The notes: generated from the sequence alone by a model not told the origin. Positions 11,445 to 25,775 are shown, counted from the first letter of the stretch. The stretch: 53,951 nucleotides of DNA from Folioceros fuciformis (GCA_049999805.1 JBNGIO010005069.1:1-53951), one strand, 5' to 3'. A program made the numbers and translations.

Positions 11445-11572
11445 TGGCGAATCATGCTTCAAATTATTTATGGGAGTATCATGCTTCAAATTATTTTGGG
11501 GAGTATCATGCTTCAAATTATTTCTAGGAGTATCGTGCTTCAAATTATTTTTGGGAGTATAATCTTCTGGAT
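11445..11572. repeat. 29-bp tandem repeat, 4-5 copies, inverted relative to 10327-10690
   Basis: Unit: gagtatcatgcttcaaatta followed by tttttggg. Its reverse complement reads ccc..aaataatttgaagcatgatac, which occurs within the 10327-10690 array (10457-10485). The two arrays therefore form inverted arms around the 10.7-11.4 kb centre. Confidence 0.75.
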
Positions 11573-14500
11573 GGCCTAGTCCCTACCTCAGCGTAGCTTC
11601 TCGGACTCCTCTTAGAGTTCGGCTATGGCATCCACTGATTTTGCTCAAAGCACTAAAACCTACTCTCCCAACTCTGTTATGCGTTGGTAGAGGGCCATGT
11701 TTTCCCCCTCTCTGGCTACGACATAGGAGGAGAGTTAGAAATGCCATGCGGAAGCATCTTGCATCAAGCAGATGCTTGTCTAAGAAGAATAAACAATCAA
11801 CTAAAGTTGAGGTTCATAGGTGGGCTTTTAAAGGGTTATGAAGGGTTGTGTCTAACCAAAGTGGTACAAAACCAACGGGGTCTGCTTTTTCTTCTAACTA
11901 GAAGAACCACATAAGTTCTTCTATCATTGTGGCCAGTATGCCATGGGCTGCATACAGCCCCTTCTGCCATGGCCCCATTGTAGAATCAACTGGAAGTCAG
12001 CAGCCATGCTTGTGAGAAGGACGTCTGGATCGCCCTTCGTATTACTTTGGGATCGATGATTCAAAATGGTCGATAGTGCAAGTAAAATGACGAGCCATAG
12101 AATTGTCTATATGCTCTTAACCATTGTGCAAAATACAAGGAACTTCTTTCGCATTCATCATTTCAAACACTTCCATAGCAAGAAGGGATAAGAGGCTGCA
12201 ATAAATACCGCTGCTCGCTTGCATTAAGATTTGCAACGCATTGTGTGTTTTTTTTCGCTATTAGTTGACCCACAATGGTATATTACCTTTCGCTTTATCA
12301 TTCTGGCTTTAGGATACCAGTTTTGTGGTTGTGTTAAGTTCGTTGCTTCATGTAGGAAAATGATTTTTCTCTTTTCATCAGTATCTGCACTTTGGTCTTT
12401 ATAATATTGTATAAAGATGGAGTATAAATATTCATTGCGTGAAAATTGGACAGGCAAATCAAGTTCTTTTGGCTCTCGACATGAGTCGATAGAATAACAC
12501 TCTTCCAATGTACTCTTCCAATGTACTCTTCCAATGTACCCAAGTATTTATTTCACGCCAACCATGATCTTCGAATGAACCACTTGCAAAATACTTCCCA
12601 CATACAAAATGCAGTTATATTGAAGTATCCAACTTTCCCTACAAGCACAAACTTTCCAACCATCCCTACAAGAACATAAACAAGGAATGATCATAAATAG
12701 GTCAATGCTTTAAACACATAACAAAATGAGAAGTACGGACAGACACCTTAACATCACGTACAATGCACAAACACGTTTATAGTTTTATAGCCAAACCTAT
12801 AACAGAAGAAGTTGTCTAGGTAACTTTGGAGGGCGCTCATTTTTGTAAGAAGATAATTTTTTTGTGTTTTCTTGCCTTCAACTTTGCATATGCCTCCTTC
12901 GGAGTATATTCTGAAAATTCCATACTTTAAATTTCACACCTAGACGAGTGTATATCTTACACAAAAAGGTTTCCTCAATGGAGTTGTAAGTGTTTCCTTG
13001 ATCAAGTTGAAAGAGTTTACTTAATTAAGGAAACATCTACAAATCTTGATGTATTAGCTCTACTTCCAAACGTTTAAGTTTGCAAAGGTTACGTAGAATC
13101 ACGATAAGAAAGACTCTTCTTTCTTACAAGAATAGATGTAAACTCATACATAGTTAGAAAAATAAAATGACAAATCGATCTATCGCTGAAGGTCAAGGTG
13201 TGGAAGGAGGAAGGGTCAACAAACAAGAGCTTTGCGAACGTAGAATGCAGGTCTTGGTAGTACTATGTTGGATATTGCGAGATTTGCTAGTATTTATACG
13301 CTTGTAGGCACTCCCAAACCTAAACCCTAAAATATATTACTAGCAGTAACTACTTAATTTTTATATTTATTAAGATTTTTTTCTTTGTTTACTAAATATA
13401 TATTTAAATAAGATGAAATAAAAAAAATCTCATACTTTTTTTTTTTTTTTGTATGATGATTTGTGTCATTCACACCCACTAAAAAATGGGGGGGGGGCTT
13501 AGTAATATTTCTTAGCAACATTTTTTAGTAGTTTTGTAACCTCTCTTTTGTGTTTTATTTATTGCTTTATAACACTTCGAGTTTAAACACCAAACCAATG
13601 GAAAGTGTTTGTTGTGCTACAAGAGATCTTGCCTCTCAGCGTCTGAACCTCTCTTCCTAAGACTGTTCAACCCTAGTATAGATTATACATATATAAATAT
13701 ACACTCATGAATTCACCCCTAGTATAGATTATACATATATAAATTTACACTCGTGAATTCACACGCTCGTATGAGGTGGCCAACCTCTACGTTGATATAC
13801 ATATATTTTCTTGCAATAGTGAACACTAATGCGTCAGCAACTAGGAAACACTTCCGGCTGAAAATTACGAGGTCTTGTGAGATATGTAGATCAAATTGTT
13901 TGATAAAAAATATATAATATCTTTCTTTGTGAATGGATGTCTAATTCAGCTTTTCATTCACATGTAATGAGAATAGGGCATTGTGCTTAGTATGCTGGCG
14001 CACAATATCATGCTCATGCAATGGTAGACCGGTGCAATATGGCATAGAGTGCACCGGTAGACCAATAACACAACAATTGATTGGAAAGAAAGGTAGATAC
14101 GCAAGTGTGACGATTTGAGTGAAACCGCTTGAATAGGAAAAAAAAAAAATCAAACACTTAGGACTAAACATGAAATAGGACAAAATGCAAACAATGTGAT
14201 ACCCGCCAGATTACTACGTTCAATGATGGATTTGTATTTATGAACACCCACAAATCCGCATATAATGACACAATACATGATGTTTGCGTTGGTACGCGAC
14301 ACATTTTTTCTGCATGTTAATGCATCGCTGAAAATAAAGGCACATAAATGTGGATACATGACATGAATTTCAAACGTTTAAATCTAGCAAAGCCCGAAAT
14401 GGTGGAATCTGACCGTTTTGATTAGACCTTGTTCATTGATTAAGGTTTTTAGAAGGACGAACCTGAGAAGGTACTTCCTGTAATCCCAATCCTCGTTCGC

Positions 14501-14600
14501 AGGTTTTGGTGTAGGTGGAGGGATCACCCTAGCCGGAGGTGGACTAGGGGCCCCCTTCCCTTCTCACAGCCGTGGGTCGTGGGGTGCTGGAGGGACTGAT
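11573..14600. other. AT-rich stretch, no gene recognised
   Basis: Two short open stretches were examined and not identified: about 11640-11940 (+) and 12224-12508 (-; 94 codons, contains QPQNWYPKARMIKRK). Short repeats are present: a 13-bp unit (actcttccaatgt) three times at about 12498-12537, and a 46-bp unit (ctagtatagattatacatat..) twice at about 13672-13765. Homopolymers occur at about 13437-13450 (T) and 13489-13497 (G). Confidence 0.5.
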
Positions 14601-14639
14601 GCCCATGCTTCTCATTGTAGTCCAATTGGGTAATCAGTC

Positions 14640-15965
14640 AGACCAACTCGACTTGCTCCACCTACTCCCAAGTCATAGGAGTTAGGTGAGGTAGTGGTTC
14701 GGCTACCAACAGGTCATTTGGGTCTAGGCTAGTCCACGGAGGTGCGCTTTGAATTTGCACTCCCTTTGGAGCTATTACTGCCACTTGTGAAGTGTTTCTT
14801 TGTTTGGATGGTGGTGCCTTTGGTTGTTGTGGTGACGAGGGCTTGCACTTCCATGCAGGGGGTGGGCTCGCTAGGATGCTAGGGGTGGAGGCCTGTTCTG
14901 TAGGCAGTGTGGGCTCCCTCATAGCTCTACCGACCACTTCCTCTTCCGTTGTCTTTGTTTTCGGTAAGGCAACAAGTCACGTAGGTAGCTAGATTGGTTG
15001 CTTGACCACAAAGACCACCTTCTTGTGGGCCAGTTGGGTGGGTGCTTGGTCGGGGTAGGCTGGCTTTGGAGATTGAAGCCACCGACTGTGAGCTATTCCA
15101 CCTTGGTCGAGGCACTGAAGTGCCCCCAAATGTGGTAAAGGAACAAAAACAACCTAGACAGAGAGGGCTTCTCTTGTCGGAGCCTTCAGGCATTTGCTTG
15201 GATTCGGTTTGCCACCACCTTTTCCCACTTGACTAGGGGGCCCTGCGCAAGTTCGTATCTAAGGAGGAGGACCTTGTTAGCCTCATGGTCTGTCTTTGAG
15301 ACGTAAATTTGCTAGTTGACGATTAGTCTAGCCACCTCCCAATCCATAGGTCACAAATGTTGCGGATTAGCCATCTATTTGTGGCCTTGAAGGCTCCGTC
15401 TAACAATAGGGCTTGGGTCACCTCTTTTACCAACTCCCTGCTCCAATGCGAGTTGAGGTAAAGTCCTCCCTTCTCGGTGGCGGGGTGCCTATAGACTTCC
15501 CTCATCATCTAAACGGTCCACAAAAGGGGGTTGGATTGGATTCGCTCTGAGTCCTTCCTCCCTTTGACACAATGCCAACGGTTCCCAGCAAACTCTTGGA
15601 TTGCCAACATAGTTTGAATGTTCCAAGAGAGCTGGAAGAATCTCAACTCCTGCTGCTCAACTAGGTCTCTAGCTGCCTTCAACCACAACCCAAAATCGGG
15701 GTAGGCACGAGTCTAGATGTGGTCTTCGTTGCTCCTCCATGGATTGCTTGCCTCTAGAAGCTGATCGAGCACCATCTACATAACAGAGTAAGCAAGCAAG
15801 AGGGGTAGGAAGAGTAGCATTGTGAACTCCAAAAGAATGTTGGGAGAGTAGAAGAGAATGAAGAGATAGGTCACAATCATAAAGAAAGCGTCCTTGCTTG
15901 AAAAGTTGGAAGTCAAGAGCTTGCGAAGGCGAAGGCGGAGGTGGTGGGAGATGCATGGCACTCAC
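14640..15965 (-). pseudogene. Decayed long ORF of unknown family, probably transposon-derived
   Basis: Read on the minus strand, about 15320-15720 stays in one frame across two stop codons: AYPDFGLWLKAARDLVEQQE, LRFFQLSWNIQTMLAIQEF, then after a TAG MREVYRHPATEKGG, and later KATNRWLIRNICDLWIGRWL. Both stops are TAG, as expected from C-to-T change at CAG or G-to-A change at TGG codons. Further 3' (14660-15190) the minus strand encodes Pro/Ser/Thr-rich sequence in shifted frames. I do not recognise the family. The mix of a conserved-looking block and a low-complexity tail resembles retroelement gag-type proteins, but no zinc knuckle or protease motif was found. Confidence 0.4.
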
Positions 15966-15999
15966 AACCTCCGGAGTGGAGGGGTTGGGATGAGAAGGG

Positions 16000-17790
16000 C
16001 CGCATAATTAGCAACGTATCCTAAAGTGAAGTCCTTACACTACTCAGCTATCCAATCCTCCAAATGTCTGGTGGTGGTTTTCCTCGCTACTGTTGATATT
16101 GTTAGTACTGGCTGTAGCCCGATCATGAGCCACCTCAGCATGTCCACCAATTAGCGTACATGAGTCAGCCTCTCTTGCATGTACTCAGTGCAATGCACTG
16201 GAGTACGGAATCAGGGGAAAAATTAAAGAAAAAATACTAAAATACTTACTCAGCAGGGAATGGAGTTTTACTCCGTTTAGTTTGCTGCAATCTATGTGAG
16301 GGCTTGAAGGGAAAAAGAAAAAGAGGTCCTTTACCTCCTCCATGCAAGTAGAGATCCTTTAGCTCCTACATGTAAGTAGCCACCTAAGGTGTGAGGACTT
16401 GAAGGGAAAAAGAAAAAAGGGGTTCTTTACCTCCTACATGGAAGGAGAGATCCTTTAGCTCCTACATGTAAGGAGCCACCTAAGGTGATACGCGTAAGAG
16501 ATTTCATTATTAAAGGAGGTTCTTGTTTTCTTTGAAGCACAAGGGCATTGATGGGAAGCCAAATTTCATATAACAGAAAAGCACATAAGAAAAAGTGAAA
16601 GAACAATGGTTGGAGAGAAAAAAAAAAAAAAGGGAAGAAAGAAAGAATTGGGGACAAAAGCTAAGCCGTTATGAACATAGGAATAAGTGGGAATAAGTAT
16701 GAGTTGACTTGAGTCTAGATTAGCTATATTGAAGAGCAATAGAGGAACACACGAAGGTTAACAAAGTGGAGTTGATAGGCACTTCAGGCACGAGAGATGG
16801 GAGCAAACTTTGTAAGCCTGACCTTGGAAATTGTAGAGATTTATGTACATGTAGAATTGAACTTGAGGAGTAGCATAGAATTGAACTTGAGGAGTAGCAT
16901 GGTGGGCCAATTGGTATAGACCCTCAAGCTCTTTGCAACTTCATCGCCGATCGGATAAGGCACAAGATCAAAGCTGATTGAGCTTAAGAGCTGAGTGAAG
17001 GGGTGGAGAGCCGAAATTGGAAATCGTCTTGACAAGAATGTTCATGAGATGAATGAAGAAGTTGTGGTTGTACTACTCTCCATCCACTTTACCATAGATG
17101 AGGATGAGGCACATTCGGTGATCCGTCGATTCCATGATTCGTTGAAGAAAACAAAGAAGTGGGTGCTCCTAGCGTTGTTTCTAATGCATGTGTGTGGACG
17201 CCGCGCATATTCGATTTTGTCTACACTTGGGCACAATGCTTGCGGCATGGTCACCATGTAAGACACTCACCACGGCCACTTGCCTCACCACGGCCGCGAG
17301 AGCTTTTGTCGGCAATTCTCTTTGGGAATGCGGGATCCGGAGTCAAGCTCCTAAAACTGCGGGAGAAGTAATGACCATGACTCCGGACATGGTGGTCCAG
17401 GGGGGGAAGAAAGCTGCACTATTTGCTTGCAACGTAGTGTTCACATTCCACAGCTGAAGAGCAATATTGCGTGAAGTGGGAGGGCGTGCAGGTGCGCATT
17501 TTGCATCCTTGAAATTCAATTTCGTTGTTGTTGAATGCTCCAGCACAGAACGAGCGATCTGAACATCAGCATTTGTTCCAATCTATGGTCACAGTGAAGG
17601 ACATCAGCGCGGTATACCCAGTAATCTGGATAAGAGAGCGATTCTGTAGTCGTAGCGGTAGAATAGATCCTTGGATAGAGTCTGTCAACATCGTACAAGC
17701 TCACCTGGACGCGCTGGCCCCCCGAGTCTCTGGTCCCTGCACCAGACTACCCTCTGTAGCTGTGTCTGTTGAAAGAATCGGAGGGTAGCA
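16000..17790. other. No gene recognised; local duplications and P450 upstream region
   Basis: Apart from a two-copy repeat at 16305-16490 and a 24-bp direct duplication (agaattgaacttgaggagta) at about 16852-16900, nothing was recognised. The last 300 bp should hold the promoter and 5' leader of the P450 at 17791. Confidence 0.5.
16305..16490. repeat. About 95-bp tandem duplication
   Basis: Two copies of a block containing gaagggaaaaagaaaaa, tcctttacctcctacatg, gagatcctttagctcctaca and agccacctaaggtg. Confidence 0.85.
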
Positions 17791-20050
<2,260 letters not shown>

Positions 20051-21540
20051 TCTGCCAATGCAGCAATGAAAGGCTCAAAATGGACTGCTTTTCTGGGTGG
20101 ATGAAATTTTCCATTTCTTTGGTTTTAATATATATTAATGGTTTTTTGGATATTACATCAAGACGTTTTACACCTTTTTTAAATATTTTGTTTGGGCGCT
20201 TTTACACAGAGACAACCCTGGTTGCAGGACTGCGTTGGGAGGACGCGGCCTGCCCTAACTGCGTTCTCGAAAGAATATGGCACACCTAGCTTTCTTGGTG
20301 CTGACAGGTGCAGGACTACTAGCTGCAAGGAGACGAGACTGATACGCTGAGGAGTGTGACTTTGATCGGTGCCTTGCGAGCCACGTTCGCAAGCTGGTGA
20401 ACTGTAGGGAAAATAGCTTTTTGGTCACACATCTTGAGAGCCTCCTACCGTTTTTGTAGCAATGACTCTGAGGCGGCTGTCTGACCTTCTCCGGGTGTGA
20501 GAACGCAGGCGAAGTAACAGGAATACTGGGTGGTTGGTTCTTCTTGACTGGACTGACAGCCAAACCTTAGGGCTTGCAGGAGGACATGGGTGAATTTTCT
20601 GATTCTTTGCCCCTCTCCTGTCGGTTAGACCACTGTCTGACCTTGACAAGAGATGTAGGAACATCTGCTCGGAACTGGAGTGTCTTTCTCCATGTAACTG
20701 TCTTCGTCCAATAGCTCCAGTGGAAACTCTGCAGGGACCCTTTCGTGTCTCCCAAAGCGGTGTCAAACAGGAGGCCTTTCACATTCCTGCACGGTAGTCT
20801 AAACGTCAGTCGTTGGACCTATGACAATCCTGGCAGAACCAGTCAGTGTGATTTTGGGGGGATTTCTTCCCCTATTACCCCGATCCTTGGCGCCCCCACC
20901 CCTAGAACCTTTGCTAGCACGTGAGGGTTATCGGGCGCAGATCCTCGCCCTTTGACGACATCCCCGGTGCGCACTTTGTCTGCCGACTGCGGGAGTCGAG
21001 GTGTGTTGTCAACTCACGGAAGTAGCAAAAAGAAAATCGATTCCCGAAAATCGCCACATTTGTGAAAATATTATGCGGGCCCCTTGCTCAGAGCAGACGG
21101 TGACTCTTTGCGACCAGTCAGTCCTTGAGCGCCACAGGACCGCTGGAAATAGTATTGTCTTGTTCGGCCCAGAAAGAACGATAGAGGTGCCTTCAATCGC
21201 ATTCAACTCAGCCAAAATCAGGATTCAATTCTCTTAAACCTATGTCCACATCTTCACGAGTGATGCTGTAGAAGTCATCCATTCTTTCTCAAATTTCCGC
21301 AGAAATTGCTGAACGCAGGATTCTCTAGCATGGTTTGATCCATAACCTCGAGCCGTGCCCCTCCTGCAGCTCCCTCTAAATCTAGAGAAACTGTAGCAAC
21401 TGGTGAACTTACAAGAGCCATACCAAAAACTCAGACATGCTCGGTAACTAGCAAGCAGCTGGGGCATGGCACCTTTGGATCAGACACTGCCAGTAGATTC
21501 GCATATGTTGCCCACCTTAAATGCTTTTTTCTTTGACAAT
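20051..21540. other. No gene recognised
   Basis: The 3' flank of the preceding P450 (AT-rich at 20105-20190, a plausible polyadenylation region). The rest was read on both strands without finding a recognisable protein, RNA or transposon signature. Confidence 0.45.
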
Positions 21541-21672
21541 ATGGTGAGCATAGGGCGGTGGTGATGGTGCGTAGGGCGGTGGTGATGGTGCGTACGGCGG
21601 CGATGGTGAGCGTAGGGTAGTGGTGATGGAGAGTAGGGCGGTTATGATGAATGTGGAGTGTAGGGTGGTGGT
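21541..21672. repeat. About 21-bp minisatellite, 6 copies
   Basis: Unit resembles gtagggcggtggtgatggtg with a few variable bases; six diverged copies in tandem. Confidence 0.85.
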
Positions 21673-21959
21673 ATGGCATAGGTGTGTGCGCAACTTTGCT
21701 ATGCCATTACGCGGCTATGGGCCTAGGGTTTCTAAGAGGTGCTCTTTGGAGGAAGAGTTTGGACGATGCAAAGTGATGTAGGACAAGGCTATGTTCATTA
21801 GGGCTTGGGTGCGTGAGGAAGGTGGTGGAGTAGGCTCACCGTACATATATAATAGGGTTCAAGCATTTAGCACTGGTATATATGGTGGTATACGAGTGGT
21901 ATAGAATTGCTTGTAGGAATGCTATACTGGATGAAAATGGTATATCGACATGGTGGAGC

Positions 21960-22345
21960 AAGCAAGTAAGGTTTAGGGTTTAGTGACACGGCAGAGCAAC
22001 AAGGGTTTACAGTTTACAAGCATGGCAGCAGTAGAATGGATTTAGGGCATGGCAGGGGAGAATGGATGTAGGGTTTAGAGGCATTGCATAGAAAAATAGG
22101 TTTAGGATTTAGCGACATGATGGAGCAAAATAGGTTTAGGGTTTAGCCGCATGGCAGAGTGGAGTGGGTTTAGGGTGTAGTGACATGGTGGAGAAAAATG
22201 GATTAGGGTTTAGGGTTTAGTTACGGTTTAGCTGAATCATGACATAGCTGAATAGGTTTAGGGTTTAGTTACATGATGGAGAAAAGTGGGTTTAGCGTTT
22301 CATAAACATTGTGGAGCAAAATGGGTCTAGGGTTGAGCAGCTTAG
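21960..22345. repeat. Telomere-like interspersed repeat (TTTAGGG variants)
   Basis: The plant telomere heptamer occurs many times, usually as gggtttagggtttag, spaced about 45-55 bp apart by gacatggtggagcaaaat-like sequence. This is a compound repeat built from short telomere-type stretches plus a spacer, and is not a run of pure telomere. Confidence 0.75.
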
Positions 22346-22494
22346 AGTGGAGCATATGGAGGGCATTATAGGGTTATGGGTTACAATGAGGAGTACAATT
22401 GTTTGGTTTTGATCAATTTGCAAGACTTTCTACATGCCTCTATCACATGGCGCATAACACCTAACCTTTACCTATCAAGGACACCCCTTGCCTA

Positions 22495-23391
22495 GTGTGT
22501 TCTCAACTTTGCTCCGGGGTCAAGGGGGTGAAGTGTCATATTGGTCACAAGCATAAGGACTTCGATAGAACCACTTGGGTGGCACAAGTGCGACTTGTTT
22601 CTTCCTCCGAACCAACTACCAATCCTCTTCTAACAAAGCCTCTGGGGCCATCCCCAGAGGCTTGGTTGTGGCTTCAAGGGCAATCTGATCACTTGCTGGC
22701 TCTTTTCCGTGCTCGTTTTCCATGTCCTCGCCTCTTGCGACATCTCCCTAAGCGCCTACATGATGATATTCACCTTTCTTATCATCTTCCCTTAGATCGC
22801 CTTGCTTATCGTCTTCCCTTAGATCGCCTTGCTTATCATCTTCCCTTAGATCGCCTTGCTTATCGTCTTCCCTTAGATAGCCTTGCTTGGGACCCGAGGG
22901 ATGAGGGTGCTTGGATTTTGTTCCTTTTCTTGCCTAGATGGTGCCTTCGGCGCTCTAGGGGTGGTCCGTCATGTCATAGGGAGGTGGCCTCTCAACTTCG
23001 TCGTTTTCGATCCGGAGATTGGCAAGCTCTTCAGGAGGAGAATCTACTCGCAGCAAAATCTCGATTGGAGTCAGCTAAGGTTGACAAGGTATGCCATGAC
23101 CCATTTAAAGCGCATCTCAAGCGGTGTCTCATGTTGGGCAGGGATGGTGAATATGCTCGGGCTACTAGAGCATTGCGCATAGAGCCGGCTGCCTCTGCAA
23201 TTGAGGACACCATTGCTGCACTTCGTGCCCTTTATCCAAGCCCACAGCTAGGCAAGGTTTCCGCCTGTTGTGAAGCGCTTCTCGCGGTGAAACCCGCATG
23301 GCTTTTCAACACAATGGTGGCCTATCTTGAAGATGGCCATCTTACACACCCCATGGATTTACTGGACTGCGGGCATGTTCAATGGAGATGA
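22495..23391 (+). pseudogene. Retroelement ORF fragment (region N-terminal to a reverse transcriptase), 298 codons
   Basis: A continuous open frame. The C-terminal half has the pattern RCLMLGRDGEYARATRALR, then IEDTIAALRALYPS and NTMVAYLEDGHLTHPM. This resembles the domain found just upstream of the RT core in some LINE-like ORF2 proteins (aRa.rl..dGe.srA.raL...Lr..hP). The RT core itself does not follow; downstream frames are broken, with one unassigned open stretch at about 23556-23750. The N-terminal half contains a 9-residue repeat encoded by the 27-bp array at 22778-22886 and is probably not conserved protein. The family match is from pattern memory only. Confidence 0.4.
22778..22886. 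repeat. 27-bp tandem repeat, 4 copies
   Basis: Unit cttatcatcttcccttagat plus cgccttg, alternating cat/cgt. In frame it encodes four copies of Y-H/R-LPLDRLA. Confidence 0.95.
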
Positions 23392-24212
23392 TCCTGCTTC
23401 CTGCAACTCGCTTCAAATTCTTTGTGAGATTTGGCAATCTACTCTCTACAGTGCCTCTGGCCTAAGAACATGGCTCATAAATTCAAGAAGTTCATGGGAA
23501 GCGGGCTGAGTTCATGCTCCCTCCCACTTCTGCTCCGTCTCACCTCTCCTTTTTGTAGAATCAGGAGGGATTAGCCTAGCGATAGAAATGCTAGATGCGG
23601 GGCATAGGCTCATCATCAGGACGAATCCTGGAATCACCACTATCCTTTTTTATGCACCTGATAGTCTGCTGAAGGGAAAGCTAATCCAATCGGGAAGGCT
23701 GCATGATGCCAAATCACAGGCGGTAGTTACTGCAAGGAATCCATAACGGTGAGGTGTGCTTGCTTACTTAAGTAAAGCAATAGGAGGTTCTTAAATAGTC
23801 TAGGCATGGTAACCGTTCTAACTGAAAATGTGAACTACCATAACTATCCTAGTAAACATGTAGTAAATTATGTTTACTAGAGTCCCGATAAAAGCGGGTT
23901 GGGTTGTGTTCGCTGGATGGTGGATGGGGGAGGTCGTGTTGGCTGGATGTTGGACCCTGGTGTTTAGGCTTCCTGTTCGTTGGCTATTGGGTTGTGATCT
24001 TCCCCTTGCCTAGGCCAATGCCTACGCCTGCCATTCCACCTCTAGACGATGCTCTTATGTGTAACCTGTTGTATGCAGAGGGTTCGATTGCAAAAAAGAA
24101 AAGAAGAGAAAAAAGAAGAGTAGATTATACAAGAGGTAGGTAAAGTCTGTTAATGCACAGGCTCGAAGAGGAGCTGGTTCCAGTGGTGCTGCATCTTAGC
24201 TGAGGGGGAGGT
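23392..24212. other. No intact gene recognised
   Basis: At 23556-23750 (+) an unassigned stretch of about 63 codons is open (contains LAIEMLDAGHRLIIRTNPG). It might belong to the same decayed element as 22495-23391. 24100-24212 is the 3' flank of the diTPS remnant on the other strand. Confidence 0.4.
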
Positions 24213-24721
24213 CTAGCCGTCGTTGTCTGCATAGAGGTAATGTGCGATCATGGCATTGTGCCAGAAGACGAGTTTGCAGGGTGTGGGCACGGCCGATGGT
24301 GTGAAGACATGCTGCACCAGTTGTTTCATGTTTGATTCCACCACAGCTCGAATGTCGTGGTCCGCTTCCTCCTCGCTCTTCTCCGGGTACTCTCTCATAT
24401 GAACGATCATACTGTTGACTTCCGGTATCCCCCTCTGTGGCAGACTCAAGATTGGTCCTGGATGCTGTACATGTGTGATGTGTGCAGACATGCGAAACGC
24501 CACCTTGAATACATGTTAGCATACCTGGTAAGATCTAAGGTCGTTCAAGAGGCGCCCTACAATTGAGGTCTTTGTATAGAGGTCGTGGTACTCCGAGATA
24601 ATGACCTCTTCGCTTACCTTCACGCCGGGTATCAAGAAGCTAGGTCCCAAACTGCAAACCTCAGCGTCGATGCAGATTGCGGGGACTGGGATAAATTCGG
24701 TCCAGGTGGGAATGGTGTCTT
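24213..24721 (-). pseudogene. Diterpene synthase, 3' portion (end of alpha domain), separated by retrotransposons
   Basis: C-terminal part of the diTPS whose 5' part lies at 34302-36800. Part of one exon is at 24525-24721, encoding IPTWTEFIPVPAICIDAE and, later, GRLLNDLRSYQ. After a 90-bp GT-AG intron, the last exon at 24213-24434 encodes RGIPEVNSMIVHMREYPEKS, a helical stretch, then KQLVQHVF and HYLYADNDG before TAG. This is the standard class I terpene synthase ending (NSE/DTE motif, Y-K-E-H-P-like segment, final helix, short DG tail). The NSE consensus (N/D)DxxSxxxE reads N-D-L-R-S-Y-Q-R-G, so the last Mg-binding Glu is Gly. Position 24721 abuts the 5' LTR of the outer copia element. Confidence 0.85.
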
Positions 24722-24902
24722 TGTTAGAGATTCAATCCTCTGCTACTCACTCTCGTATATTAGGATATATTAGGATATTGCACTCTCGAGTCTAGGGCTT
24801 ACCTTCTCGATAGTTGCCCAGCCTATAGACTATATATGTAGCACACTGTGCACCATATTGCCTTGTACTTTCGAGTCCATCTAAGCCAGTGGTGCTATTG
24901 CG
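24722..24902 (+). repeat. Outer copia 5' LTR, left part
   Basis: Nearly identical to 34044-34223; interrupted at 24902 by the inner copia element. Confidence 0.93.
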
Positions 24903-25239
24903 TGTAGGGTTATTAAAGCCCAATGTGCTTAGACTAATGTGATTAGTCTAATTAGACTAATGTGATTAGTTTAATTAGACTAATGTAATTAGTCTAAGAT
25001 TAGTGTCTAATTAAATATCATTAGTTTAGATCTTTAGGAAGCTTCCTGCATAGCTTCCTGTGAGCTTCTTGTGAAGCTTCCTTGGGAGCTTTTCTAGAGG
25101 GTATAAATACCCTCTTGAGCTCCCTTTGCAATAGAGCTATGAGAGACACTGTGAGACCTCTCTTTCTCCTCTCCTCCTCTCTTCCTCTCCTCTCCTCTCC
25201 TCTTCCCCTTCATCATGTGGCTCCCTTTCCGATCCTTCA
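24903..25239 (+). repeat. Inner copia 5' LTR
   Basis: 337 bp. Carries three copies of a 23-bp unit (agactaatgtgattagtcta att; 24931-24999), where the 3' LTR has one. It also carries CT-rich sequence near its end (about 25155-25210). Confidence 0.93.
25097..25114 (+). promoter_or_regulatory. LTR TATA box within an 8-bp-arm palindrome
   Basis: gagggtataaataccctc: arms GAGGGTAT/ATACCCTC around AA. The same sequence is at 29682-29699 in the 3' LTR. The position in mid-LTR suits the retrotransposon promoter. Confidence 0.7.
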
Positions 25240-25775
25240 ACTGGTATCAGAGCGCAGGTTGTGCAGCTAGGACTGTGGAGCAGAGGGTGATGGCAGGTGC
25301 CGTGGACGAGGTGCACCGAGGCATGAGGAAGGCTCTAGAGTGAAGGCAGAATCGCGGTGGCCGTTTGAGGCCACCTTCTGCCCGGAGTGCAGGAGGCTCC
25401 AGCCGTGCCTTGCTCAGGTTGTGGCAGCGATAGCGGCATCGCGAGGCGCCATGGGTGCCAGGCCGCGGGCGCAGGCGATGTGGGTGCACCGGAGCGCCGC
25501 AGCAAGTGCAGGCGGAAGGCACCAAACCGCGGGGGCGCCGCCACGGGCACGACGGGCTCGGACGCCGTGGGCGCCGCCGGCACGTCGGGAGCGACCGAAT
25601 TCCGGCCGCAGACAGTCGAGTTAATCTTGCAACGCCAAGAGGGCTAGAATCGGACTTGGGCCCATCGTGTCAGCCTAAATTGTGGACAATCGTGAGGGTA
25701 ACTTTCAGAATCTATATTACATTTTCGATCATTTTCTAACTAGCCTTTTTACTTGATTTGTATCGATTTTGAAAT

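Noticed and set aside
21960-22345. True chromosome end or telomere fusion
   Set aside because: Only one to three heptamers occur at a time, always in one orientation and separated by spacers.
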